A stretch of DNA of 64,000 nt from Psychroflexus planctonicus (GTDB lineage Bacteria > Bacteroidota > Bacteroidia > Flavobacteriales > Flavobacteriaceae), in NCBI RefSeq assembly GCF_014640195.1, contig NZ_BMGM01000005.1, positions 124,001 through 188,000 of the forward strand, given 5' to 3'. The notes below the pieces were generated by a model. It made no database searches. It was not told the DNA's origin and saw nothing but the letters and a program-made list of their open reading frames with translations. This document shows positions 25,900 through 33,978 of this stretch, in pieces. The position numbers were made by a program, and so were the translations under genes. How positions within the stretch are numbered: position 1 is the stretch's first letter; the number at the start of each line of letters is the position of its first letter.

Positions 25900-26898
25900 C
25901 TACTTAGCCAAAGCGGGTTTTACCCAAGCAAATGTAGTTTGTTCTTGTGGAACACGCATACGTTGATTAATGCGTTGCATACGGTCAGGAAGTTTCATTA
26001 CAAAATCTCTTGCTTTTTCAGCTTCCGCAGTCAAACCATTTATTTTTTCAATATTCCATTGGTTGATTAAACTTCGCATAATGTCTATGTAATCTTGACC
26101 GGTGTAAACACCAATGCGTTGCGCACAATTTGAAAAGTCTTCGAAAGCTGAACCAATACTTTTTCCAGATTCACGTAAAAAATGAGCAGGCATCACGATT
26201 TTACTCACCATCATTTCTTTAAAGGCAATCATCATTTCGGAAGGATCTACTGCAAAAATTTCTTTTACAAAAGTGCTATAAGCGTGGTGGTGGCGCATCT
26301 CGTCTCCAGAAATTATTTTACACATTCTAGATAAAGGTTTGTTGCCATATTCCTTAGCAATTTTAGCTACACGATTATGCGAAATGTAGGTTGCTAATTC
26401 TTGAAAGCTAGTGTAAACAAAGTTTTTGTAAGGATCGCGATCCGTTTCAATTGAAAATCCATCATTGATTAAATGTTGAGTGGTAATTTCAACTTGGCGC
26501 ATATCTACTCTACCCGATAAATATAAATATTTGTTGAGCACATCGCCATGGCGATTTTCTTCACCCGTCCATTGTCTTACCCATTTTGCCCAAGGATTAT
26601 CAGATTTTCCGTCGTGTTGGTTAATGCCTTCTACATCCATAAGCCAAGATTCGTATGTAGGTAAAGCTTCTTCTGTAATGGTATCGCCAACCAACACCAC
26701 CCAAAAATCGTAAGGGAGTTCTTTGGCTAATTCACGAATTTCCTTTACTTCTTCAAAAAATTTATCACCTTCCGAATCGGGCAAATAATCGCTAGGTTGC
26801 CAAATTTTTTCTACTGGAATTAAAAATTGTTGGATAAGTCCATCCACTTTTTCTTCCAGTTGCTTCATTACTTCTAATCGTACATTGAATGCTGACAT
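25900..26898 (-). CDS. Acyl-ACP desaturase
   Basis: 332 aa, soluble di-iron desaturase (fatty acid desaturase type 2). Iron ligands are in EENRHGD (~131-137) and DEMRHHHAY (~216-224), matching the two ExxH motifs of plant stearoyl-ACP delta-9 desaturases. It introduces a double bond in acyl chains on ACP using O2 and ferredoxin. Lies between plsC (11 nt upstream) and the HD gene, so synthesis and membrane incorporation of unsaturated acyl chains are co-expressed, a plausible route to cold or fluidity adaptation. Confidence 0.95.
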   Translation of the reverse strand: MSAFNVRLEVMKQLEEKVDGLIQQFLIPVEKIWQPSDYLPDSEGDKFFEEVKEIRELAKELPYDFWVVLVGDTITEEALPTYESWLMDVEGINQHDGKSDNPWAKWVRQWTGEENRHGDVLNKYLYLSGRVDMRQVEITTQHLINDGFSIETDRDPYKNFVYTSFQELATYISHNRVAKIAKEYGNKPLSRMCKIISGDEMRHHHAYSTFVKEIFAVDPSEMMIAFKEMMVSKIVMPAHFLRESGKSIGSAFEDFSNCAQRIGVYTGQDYIDIMRSLINQWNIEKINGLTAEAEKARDFVMKLPDRMQRINQRMRVPQEQTTFAWVKPALAK

Positions 26899-26909
26899 CT
26901 TATTTTATT

Positions 26910-27650
26910 TTAAATGATTACGCCATTTGTGACGCTTTTTTCTACTTTTTCTACTAATTCTTTTGGATCGAAATCTTTAACAGCGATGGGTTCTTGAACT
27001 TCCATTTTTAAATGTACTCCCAAATCTAAGGGAAACATTCCAAAACGCTGAAGTTTCCACGAATTATTTATGGTTACGGGAACCACAATGGCATCGGGGC
27101 AGTATTTAAATAACATCATTAACCCGTTTGTTGAAAACTTTTTCGGTGCTCCTGTTTTGCTTCTCGTTCCTTCCGGGAATATGACTGCCGAACGCTTGGT
27201 TTGGTTTAAATACTCCGAGAATTTTTTTATTTCGGTTAATGCTTGACGTGAATCCTTTCGGTCTATCAATATCGAACCACCGTGACGTAAATTGTAAGAA
27301 ATGGCAGGAATACCTTTCCCGAGTTCTTTCTTACTCACAAACTTAGGATGCAATTTACGCAAAAACCAGATAATAGGCGGAATATCATACATAGATTGGT
27401 GATTGCTCACAATAATATGTGGTTTTCCTTCTTGAAATGCATCTGCATATTGGTTTTCGAACGTAATTCTTGAACCTAAAACATGCAACGTCCTAAGTAA
27501 AAACCAATTGAAAACATCTACACTTTTTTTGTGCGCTTGATAACCGAATACGTTAAAACAAACCCACTGAATAACATGAAAAATAACCAACCACAAGCCA
27601 AAAAGCAAGTAGTAAAAAACACTAAAAATATAACTGAATACTTTTTTCAT
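26910..27650 (-). CDS. plsC: 1-acyl-sn-glycerol-3-phosphate acyltransferase
   Basis: 246 aa. An N-terminal membrane segment (~8-32) is followed by the PlsC acyltransferase domain. Motif I NHQSMYD (83-89, NHxxxxD) and motif III FPEGTRS (158-164) are both present, with FVSKKELGKGIP between. Makes phosphatidate from lysophosphatidate at the inner membrane. It is the first gene of a tight operon with the acyl-ACP desaturase (11 nt gap) and HD protein. Confidence 0.95.
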   Translation of the reverse strand: MKKVFSYIFSVFYYLLFGLWLVIFHVIQWVCFNVFGYQAHKKSVDVFNWFLLRTLHVLGSRITFENQYADAFQEGKPHIIVSNHQSMYDIPPIIWFLRKLHPKFVSKKELGKGIPAISYNLRHGGSILIDRKDSRQALTEIKKFSEYLNQTKRSAVIFPEGTRSKTGAPKKFSTNGLMMLFKYCPDAIVVPVTINNSWKLQRFGMFPLDLGVHLKMEVQEPIAVKDFDPKELVEKVEKSVTNGVII

Positions 27651-27706
27651 GGACTACAAACAAAAATTGATAACTACTTTAAATTATTTCTATATGCATG
27701 CATAAT

Positions 27707-27738
27707 AAAAAAGCTGTCCGTGTAGGGACAGCTTTTTT
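27707..27738 (-). terminator. Terminator after the bacilliredoxin gene
   Basis: Stem GCTGTCC/GGACAGC extended by AAAAAA/TTTTTT, 6-nt loop, 20 nt after the stop at 27759. Confidence 0.9.
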
Positions 27739-27758
27739 ATTTTTTAATGCTAATCCGA

Positions 27759-28172
27759 TTAAGCGCAATGCTCATCGTAAGCTTGTCTTAAATTGTCAGC
27801 AATCATCTCAGCTGGTCTACCTTCAATGTGATGACGCTCTAACATGTGTACCAATTCTCCATCTTTAAACAAAGCCATAGAAGGCGAGCTTGGTGGGAAG
27901 GGCATCATTTGTGCGCGAGCTTTATCGGTTGCTTCACGGTCTACACCTGCAAAAACAGTAACTAAATGATCTGGTTTTTTGTCGTTAGCCAAAGACATTT
28001 TTGCACCTGGACGCGCGTTAGCTGCAGCACAACCGCAAACTGAATTGACCAATACTAAAGTTGTTCCTTTTTGCTCCAATGCTTTTTCAACATCTGCTGA
28101 AGATAATAATTCTTGAAAACCAACCGTGGTTAGTTCTTCTTTCATGGGTTTTACTAGCTCTGGTGGATACAT
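27759..28172 (-). CDS. BrxA/BrxB family bacilliredoxin
   Basis: 137 aa, thioredoxin fold. The active site is Cys46-Gly-Cys48 in NSVCGCAAANARPGA, followed by AGVDREATDKARAQM and PPSSPSMALFKDG. In Firmicutes these enzymes reverse bacillithiolation of protein cysteines; Bacteroidota members also carry the CGC motif and some species make bacillithiol. Monocistronic, with a TATATTTG box upstream and a strong terminator downstream. Confidence 0.93.
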   Translation of the reverse strand: MYPPELVKPMKEELTTVGFQELLSSADVEKALEQKGTTLVLVNSVCGCAAANARPGAKMSLANDKKPDHLVTVFAGVDREATDKARAQMMPFPPSSPSMALFKDGELVHMLERHHIEGRPAEMIADNLRQAYDEHCA

Positions 28173-28207
28173 ATATAATTTCTTTTATTTAAACTTAATT
28201 TAGATTG

Positions 28208-28215
28208 CAAATATA
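28208..28215 (-). promoter_or_regulatory. Predicted -7 box (TATATTTG) of the bacilliredoxin gene
   Basis: TAnnTTTG match 35 nt before the ATG. Confidence 0.55.
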
Positions 28216-28290
28216 CATAAAAAGCCCAAGCTGTTGAATTTTAAATCTTAATGCTTTAATAAGAAATAGCTCGAATTTTTAAGAAGCATT

Positions 28291-28430
28291 TTCCCGCTAT
28301 CCGTTTCAAGTCCGCAGTCTTCGCTAAGCAAAACAGCGGCACACCAAGAGCTTCCTATCGGTCGCTGTGTTGCTTGTGTTTTGCTAAGCTCAGCCTTTGC
28401 GGGCTTTACACTACTATCGGGGCTAGGGCA
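28291..28430. repeat. Intergenic element, type C (structured, variable core)
   Basis: Plus-strand ends are TTCCCGCTATCCGTTTCAAG and ATCGGGGCTAGGGC. Inside, CCGCA/TGCGG (from 28312, to 28402) and GCTAAGCAAAAC/GTTTTGCTAAGC (28323-28334, 28377-28388, one mismatch) build a long hairpin. It resembles in layout the other intergenic elements: conserved blocks outside, hairpin inside. It produces a spurious 64-codon ORF on the minus strand. I recall GGGGCTAGGGC/GGATAGCGGGA ends from other flavobacterial intergenic regions. The rest of 28173-28791 holds no gene. Confidence 0.65.
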
Positions 28431-28583
28431 TTTTTCTTTCAATTCAAAGGTAGTAGCTGTTTAATATTTTAGATTTCAGAATTTAGATTTCAGATTTCAA
28501 ACTATCCACCAATGGATGAAATGAGAAGATGCATTGCGAATAGCACTTCAATAGTTGGGGTGAATAAAACGCTTTAATCTCTC

Positions 28584-28616
28584 AACCCTTCAAGGGTTCG
28601 AAACCCTTGAAGGGTT
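28584..28616. repeat. Perfect 15-bp inverted repeat
   Basis: AACCCTTCAAGGGTT and its reverse complement separated by CGA. Each arm is itself nearly palindromic. A shorter relative AAACCTTCAAGGTTT is at 12327-12341. Confidence 0.7.
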
Positions 28617-28791
28617 ATGTCGTGGCTAATTTTTGTTCTTTATTGTGGCTTCGAAATTTCAAACCTAGCATATCTTACAAAAAACATTCACAATTTAACT
28701 TAAAAACAAATTTTTAAATTTTCTTAATTTTTTAAGATATTTTTATTAATTTTATGCAAAAGTAGAAAAGTAACTAATTAATCTAATTATT

Positions 28792-31191
28792 ATGAAACAA
28801 ACTACGAACTACAACCTACAACCTACAACACGTATAGCGTTTATCTTTCTATTCCTAACATCTTTGGCGATGTTTGCCCAAGATGATGTTTGTGGAACGG
28901 AAAATGACACAAATGAACCTTTGATTAATACGAACAATAGTAGTACTTATTCATTTTCTTCGGATGAAAGTTTTTTAAACACGTTTCCTCAACGTAACAT
29001 GAATATTGCAATTTGGGGCATTGAAAAAACGGATGGGGTTCAGTCCATCTCTCAAGCAGATGCTCATGCTATGGTTGAGTACCTGAATGCAGAATTTAAC
29101 CAATTTAATATTTGTTTTAATTTAGTTCATTTTAGTCATATTGTTTCAGATCAACATTTTGATACAACTGCTTCAGTTGTCAACCAATTATTTTATACTG
29201 AACCAGCAGTAGAGTATGCCGGAACAGCCATACGAGTAATGGTTCCACACCACATACAATGGAGAGGTGTGGCATATGGCCATGATAGGCTAATAGTTAG
29301 AGCTGATCAAGAAGAAATAATTGGTATTTTTATTCATGAAATAGGACACAATTTAAGTTTAAAACATACTCATGAATATTTTGATTCTAGTTGGTTATGC
29401 GAAAATGTAACAAGAGATCCTAATGATCCAGCCTATAATGCAGAATCTGCTGGAGATTATGTGGTCGATACCCAAGCATCTCCAAATTTTTACACTTACA
29501 TGCAATATGTATCACAAGATTGTAATAATTATACAGGTAATTTAATTAATAACTGCGATGGAGTGCCTTATAATATTACCTTAAATGAAATCCAAAATTA
29601 TATGGCATATACCCGACAACATTGTAGGACATTGTTTACCACTGGACAGAAAATAAGGATGCATGAATATATTTCAAATGAAGCTAATGATAAATATATT
29701 AATATATTAGATGACATTGACTATGATTTGTATAGCGTAAATTCAATTTTAGATAAAGGCGCAGAGCCAGATAATCAAACCGGAGTCATTTGGGATAGCC
29801 CAGATATCTGGGTAAGAAATCAGCCTGATGGTCTAACCATACAAGAACATCAAGATTTAGAATATAATGATGATAATACCCCTGTTTATGTCTATGTGAG
29901 GGTGAAAAATAAAAGTTGTAATCCTTCCTCAGAAGACGATACATTAAAACTCTATTGGGCAAAAGGCGGCATTGGCGAACAAACATGGCCTTATTTATGG
30001 GAGGGAGATTACAATGAAAGTAATGCTTTAGATGTAGGGGGTGAAATAGGTAGTCAAACTATACCGGTTTTAGGTCAAGAAGATGAGGCAATTTTAGAAT
30101 TTGAGTGGCAACCCAAAAGTCCTTCAGTATATGAAGATGCTGGATTTACGAATAAACCATGGATGTTCTGCTTTCTAAGCCGTATTGAATCTACAACTGA
30201 TGTGATGACGTTTCCAGAAGAGTCTCCTTCTGATGCAGCAGTAAATGCTAGAAACAATAATAATATAGTTTATAAAAACACAACAACACTTGTTATTGAA
30301 GGCACAAGTGATATTGGTAGTATTTCTGCTGGAAATTATAGCGAATTAGTTGCTGTAACAAGCGATATTAATTTTTTTACCGATCAAGGAAACGCTATTT
30401 GGCAAGAAGCCGAATTAAGAGTGAGATTAGATGATAAACTTTGGAATGCCTGGCTAAATAGTGGTGCCCAATCTACAAACACTAGAATATGGAATTCTGC
30501 TGAAAGAGAAATTTTAATCAATGGCAATAATTCATCTTTAGATAATATAAGTTTTGCACCTGTTGAGTGGGGAACTTTAACTCCTAGAGTAAATTTTTTA
30601 ATTAAAGAAGTTACCGGCGAAACATACACTTTACACATTAGCCAAACTGAATCAAATACAAATTATGTTTTAGGAGGCTATACCTATCATATCAATAGAA
30701 ATTCTTCTAGACAATTTTTTTCTGCCGAAGCTAGTTTAGATAATACACAAAACCTTACCCATTTAGAAGCAGAACATATCAATGAACTAGCTGTTTACAA
30801 TTGGTATGATGCAGAAGGTAACTTCATCTCAAGCGGACAAACCTTAACGATTACAAATATTGAGCTTAAAGAATATACCCTAGAAGTTATTGCTAATAGT
30901 GATGGACATAAAGACTATAAAAATTTTACTGTAAAAGAAAACAGAAGCATATCAAGTATATCGCCTAATCCTACACTGAACGATTTTTCAGTTAATTATA
31001 ACACAGGCTCTGCTACTAACGCTTTTTTAGTAATTACCAATGTGATTTCTGGGGTAAGTGACAATTACCTTTTAGATATATCAAAGACGTACAAAACCAT
31101 TAATATAAATAACAAGCCAACAGGACAGTATATCGTTAGCCTAGTAACAAATAATATAATTGTAGATACCAAGCAACTTATAAAAAACTAG
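28792..31191 (+). CDS. Secreted metzincin-type zinc protease with T9SS sorting domain
   Basis: 799 aa. Signal peptide to about residue 29 (MFAQ). The zinc site is HEIGHNLSLKH (His182, Glu183, His186, His192), followed by GDYVVDT and a Met-turn NYMAY (Met271) with CRTLFTTGQKIRM, the arrangement of pappalysin/cytophagalysin (M43) peptidases. The middle (~290-640) is beta-rich and unassigned. Residues ~720-799 form a type A T9SS C-terminal domain (SISPNPTLNDFSV ... GQYIVSLVTNN). Thus it is secreted to or attached at the cell surface. The next gene follows 5 nt later and is also a T9SS cargo. Confidence 0.88.
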   Translation: MKQTTNYNLQPTTRIAFIFLFLTSLAMFAQDDVCGTENDTNEPLINTNNSSTYSFSSDESFLNTFPQRNMNIAIWGIEKTDGVQSISQADAHAMVEYLNAEFNQFNICFNLVHFSHIVSDQHFDTTASVVNQLFYTEPAVEYAGTAIRVMVPHHIQWRGVAYGHDRLIVRADQEEIIGIFIHEIGHNLSLKHTHEYFDSSWLCENVTRDPNDPAYNAESAGDYVVDTQASPNFYTYMQYVSQDCNNYTGNLINNCDGVPYNITLNEIQNYMAYTRQHCRTLFTTGQKIRMHEYISNEANDKYINILDDIDYDLYSVNSILDKGAEPDNQTGVIWDSPDIWVRNQPDGLTIQEHQDLEYNDDNTPVYVYVRVKNKSCNPSSEDDTLKLYWAKGGIGEQTWPYLWEGDYNESNALDVGGEIGSQTIPVLGQEDEAILEFEWQPKSPSVYEDAGFTNKPWMFCFLSRIESTTDVMTFPEESPSDAAVNARNNNNIVYKNTTTLVIEGTSDIGSISAGNYSELVAVTSDINFFTDQGNAIWQEAELRVRLDDKLWNAWLNSGAQSTNTRIWNSAEREILINGNNSSLDNISFAPVEWGTLTPRVNFLIKEVTGETYTLHISQTESNTNYVLGGYTYHINRNSSRQFFSAEASLDNTQNLTHLEAEHINELAVYNWYDAEGNFISSGQTLTITNIELKEYTLEVIANSDGHKDYKNFTVKENRSISSISPNPTLNDFSVNYNTGSATNAFLVITNVISGVSDNYLLDISKTYKTININNKPTGQYIVSLVTNNIIVDTKQLIKN

Positions 31192-31196
31192 AAACC

Positions 31197-32132
31197 ATGA
31201 AACTCAATGTAAATTTATATAGCGTTTTTGCTATACTACTATTCAACCTAACGATTGCTCAAACCACCACCATACCCGATGAAAACTTCGAGCAAGCCTT
31301 GATTGATATGAATATTGATAGTGATGGTATTATCAATGGGCAGGTTTTGACTGCTGATATTGAAAATATAGTAGAATTAGATTTTTCAAATTTATACTTC
31401 ACAGTATCTTATGATGAGGCAATTACAGATTTTACTGGAATAGAAAATTTTGAGTCACTTGAAATTATTAATTTATCAAACCTGTGGGTTGAACTTTTGG
31501 AAGATCAGGCAGATGTATTTAATTCAAATTTAAACCTCATAGAATTTATTGCAGATGATGCAAGTGTAGACTCAAGTCCATTTTTATGTTTATCAAAATT
31601 AGACTTTAGTAATTTAGCTAATCTTGAAATTATAAGTTTATACAATAGTTGTAATCTTTCAGTGATAAATTTAAAAAACCCGAGCATAACTCGAACAAAT
31701 TTAACCATAGATTTGTCCCATGAATATTGGGATCCACCTAACACATATACAGTTTGCATAAATGTAAGTGATGCTCAGGCAGCTTCGTCAGGACAATTTC
31801 CTTACAATACATGGGATATCATTGCGCAAATACCCGATGAAAATAGTTACGCATATTTGGAATATACTTTCTCATCTAATTGTACCTTATCTACATCAGA
31901 TTTTGATTTAAAAAATTCAATAACTATATATCCTAATCCCGTTAAAGACAAATTATGGATTAAAAACCCAAATCAATTGCAATTAAAAAGTGTAAAAGTG
32001 TTTACTATCCAGGGCAAACTAGTCAAGTCTTTTGCTAATGTTGATGACGGTATTTCGATACCTGAACTTGAAAGCGGGGTTTATTTTGTGAAAATCAATG
32101 ATACTATTAGTTTTAAGATTCTAAAAGAATAG
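31197..32132 (+). CDS. T9SS-sorted protein with leucine-rich-repeat-like start
   Basis: 311 aa. Signal peptide (ending IAQ), then TIPDENFEQALIDMNIDSDGIINGQ, a motif common at the start of flavobacterial LRR surface proteins, and ELDFSNL/EIINLSNL/LDFSNLANLEI repeats that are irregular LRRs. The C-terminus (~235-311) is a type A T9SS sorting domain with ITIYPNPVKDKLWI and GVYFVKI. Probably surface-exposed and non-enzymatic. It is only 5 nt after the protease gene, suggesting joint export; whether it binds or protects the protease is unknown. Confidence 0.8.
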   Translation: MKLNVNLYSVFAILLFNLTIAQTTTIPDENFEQALIDMNIDSDGIINGQVLTADIENIVELDFSNLYFTVSYDEAITDFTGIENFESLEIINLSNLWVELLEDQADVFNSNLNLIEFIADDASVDSSPFLCLSKLDFSNLANLEIISLYNSCNLSVINLKNPSITRTNLTIDLSHEYWDPPNTYTVCINVSDAQAASSGQFPYNTWDIIAQIPDENSYAYLEYTFSSNCTLSTSDFDLKNSITIYPNPVKDKLWIKNPNQLQLKSVKVFTIQGKLVKSFANVDDGISIPELESGVYFVKINDTISFKILKE

Positions 32133-32199
32133 AAATTCACAAGTCAATCAACCTCATCATCTAATTGTTCTAGCACGAACAACCCATGCCATTTTAGCT

Positions 32200-32207
32200 T
32201 ATTTTTG
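32200..32207 (+). promoter_or_regulatory. Predicted -7 box (TATTTTTG) of the 2OG oxygenase gene
   Basis: TAnnTTTG match 26 nt before the ATG at 32234. Confidence 0.5.
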
Positions 32208-32233
32208 CGCACTTATTTTTTGTAAAAATAGCA

Positions 32234-32884
32234 ATGGAAGAAAACAAGAGTTTAGCCTTTTCAGGAGTAGCATTAAATCCGCTTTACGAAGTCATTATAG
32301 AAGATATCAGCAAACAACATTTTACTATTGTTGATAATTTTCTGCCCTTAAGTCTAGTCAATCAGTTGCGTATTAACCTAGTTAACAAACAAGCCGAAGA
32401 TCTGCTGAAAAAAGCCGCTATCGGAAACCGAACAAACGAACTCATCTCGAAAAGCATTCGTGGAGACTTCATTCAATGGATGGACGAAAAAGAAGCTGGA
32501 CCTACCGAAAAATTATTTTTTGCTGAACTGAATTCGCTTATACAATACCTCAACCGAACTTGTTTTATGGGAATTCTGCACAAAGAATTTCACTATGCAT
32601 TGTATCCAAAAGGAACCTATTACCAACGGCATTTAGATACGTTTCAAAATGATGATCGCCGTGTATTATCTATGGTTTTCTATTTAAATGAAGCAGACTG
32701 GGAAACCAAAAACGGTGGAGATTTGGTAATTTATCAGCCTACTGAAACTGGTGAACATGCATTACACATTCATCCATTTCCTGGAAGATTAGTCATTTTT
32801 GAAAGTCAAGTTTTAGAACATGAAGTACTGCCCGTTTTAGAAAGCGAACGCTATAGCATTACGGGTTGGCTAAAAACCCGATAA
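32234..32884 (+). CDS. 2-oxoglutarate/Fe(II)-dependent oxygenase (prolyl 4-hydroxylase-like)
   Basis: 216 aa, cytoplasmic. Double-stranded beta-helix fold of the P4Hc type: Fe ligands His133 and Asp135 in YYQRHLDTF and distal His196 in VLEHEVLP, with Arg206 (SERYSITGW) to bind 2-oxoglutarate. The NGGDLVIYQP and GRLVIFES strands are intact. Hydroxylates a protein or small molecule; the target is unknown. Monocistronic. Confidence 0.9.
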   Translation: MEENKSLAFSGVALNPLYEVIIEDISKQHFTIVDNFLPLSLVNQLRINLVNKQAEDLLKKAAIGNRTNELISKSIRGDFIQWMDEKEAGPTEKLFFAELNSLIQYLNRTCFMGILHKEFHYALYPKGTYYQRHLDTFQNDDRRVLSMVFYLNEADWETKNGGDLVIYQPTETGEHALHIHPFPGRLVIFESQVLEHEVLPVLESERYSITGWLKTR

Positions 32885-32935
32885 ACAATTTTGTGAAAAC
32901 TATTTGAAATCAAAGCCTAACTTTTAAGCTTAGCC

Positions 32936-32943
32936 TATATTTG
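32936..32943 (+). promoter_or_regulatory. Predicted -7 box (TATATTTG) of the DjlA-like gene
   Basis: TAnnTTTG match 16 nt before the ATG at 32960. Confidence 0.5.
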
Positions 32944-32959
32944 CAGCAACTTTGTTTGT

Positions 32960-33697
32960 ATGTTTAAATTAGTTGGAATTGTTGCCGGTTTTTTTGTGTT
33001 TAAAGGTTTTTTAGGCGCTTTTATCGGTTTTTTTATAGGAAGTATTATCGATCGCATGCTTGGGACTAAAATTCAGTTTCAATCCAGTGGCTTCGGCGGT
33101 CAAACTAGAAGCGTAAGTCCAGGCGACTTTGAACTCAACTTGCTTTCTCTAGCTTCATTAGTGATCAAAGCCGATGGAAAAATAACCCAAAATGAGTTGG
33201 ATTTTGTTCGGAAATATTTCGTTCAAGCTTATGGAAAAGAACGTGCCAACGCAACCTTCAGAACTTTTAATCAAGTAGTTAAAAACAGAGAGATTTCTGC
33301 AGAACGTGTTTGCGATTTTATTCGCCCAAGACTAAGCTACGAAGTAAGACTTCAAGTCTTGCATTTTTTATTCAACATTGGTCAAGCAGATGGTCATGTC
33401 TCTGATGCAGAATTAAATGTTCTACTGCGAATTGCAAGAAATTTACGCATCAACAAAAGTGATTTTGAAAGCATCAAAGCCATGTTTTTTCAATCGGCAG
33501 ACAATGCCTATAAAATCTTGGAAATTGAAAAGTCAGCTACAGACGATGAAGTAAAAAAAGCCTACCGAAAAATGGCCAAAAAGTATCATCCCGACAAATT
33601 ACAACACATGGATGAAGCCTACCAAAAAGGTGCTCAAGAAAAATTTACCAAAGTCCAAGAAGCTTACGAGCGGATACAAAAAGAGCGCGGCTTGTAA
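32960..33697 (+). CDS. DjlA-like co-chaperone (TerB + DnaJ domains)
   Basis: 245 aa. A Gly/Phe-rich N-terminal membrane segment (~4-30, GxxxG-rich, like the DjlA dimerising TM) is followed by a TerB-like helical domain (~58-175, acidic DGKITQNELDF and DGHVSDAELN). The C-terminal J-domain (~183-245) has the HPD motif at 210-212. The domain order equals that of DjlA, a membrane-anchored co-chaperone that stimulates DnaK ATPase. Only repeats follow it. Confidence 0.92.
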   Translation: MFKLVGIVAGFFVFKGFLGAFIGFFIGSIIDRMLGTKIQFQSSGFGGQTRSVSPGDFELNLLSLASLVIKADGKITQNELDFVRKYFVQAYGKERANATFRTFNQVVKNREISAERVCDFIRPRLSYEVRLQVLHFLFNIGQADGHVSDAELNVLLRIARNLRINKSDFESIKAMFFQSADNAYKILEIEKSATDDEVKKAYRKMAKKYHPDKLQHMDEAYQKGAQEKFTKVQEAYERIQKERGL

Positions 33698-33750
33698 GTT
33701 ATTGTATATGACGCCATGAATGCGCTAATGATAACAAATAATACACGATA

Positions 33751-33771
33751 ACTCGGATTTGCAATCCGAGT
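33751..33771. repeat. Palindromic repeat unit, copy 1
   Basis: ACTCGGATTTGCAATCCGAG plus T: an 8-bp palindromic hairpin. Copies 2 and 3 follow within 215 nt, in the gap before the GHMP kinase stop. Confidence 0.75.
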
Positions 33772-33865
33772 AAAATTAAAGCTTGTTACAAAATCATTTC
33801 ACAACGCTCTCCGAAGTTTACAACGCTATTAAAAATGCCACGAATGCACGAATGATAAATTGATA

Positions 33866-33886
33866 ACTCGGATTTGCAATCCGAGT
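33866..33886. repeat. Palindromic repeat unit, copy 2
   Basis: Identical 21 nt to copy 1, 94 nt further on. A shared CAACGCTCTCCGAAGTTT block recurs near 33804 and 33891, so a larger unit has been duplicated. Confidence 0.75.
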
Positions 33887-33943
33887 AAAACAACGCTCTC
33901 CGAAGTTTGAAACTTCGAAGCATTAATTTGACAATACATAATA

Positions 33944-33964
33944 ACCCAGATTTGCAATCCGAGT
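33944..33964. repeat. Palindromic repeat unit, copy 3 (variant)
   Basis: Differs from copies 1 and 2 in its left arm (ACCCAGATTTGC...), so the hairpin is weaker. It lies 57 nt after copy 2 and just before the GHMP kinase stop codon. Confidence 0.65.
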
Positions 33965-33978
33965 AAAACTAAATCTCC

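Noticed and set aside
28248-28442. 64-codon minus-strand ORF in the bacilliredoxin-protease gap
   Set aside because: It lies almost wholly inside the structured intergenic element 28291-28430. Its composition looks like translated repeat, and no promoter or ribosome site supports it.
33751-33964. Possible CRISPR array
   Set aside because: Only three units, unequal spacers (94 and 57 nt), the units are palindromic and the third is degenerate; no cas genes are nearby.
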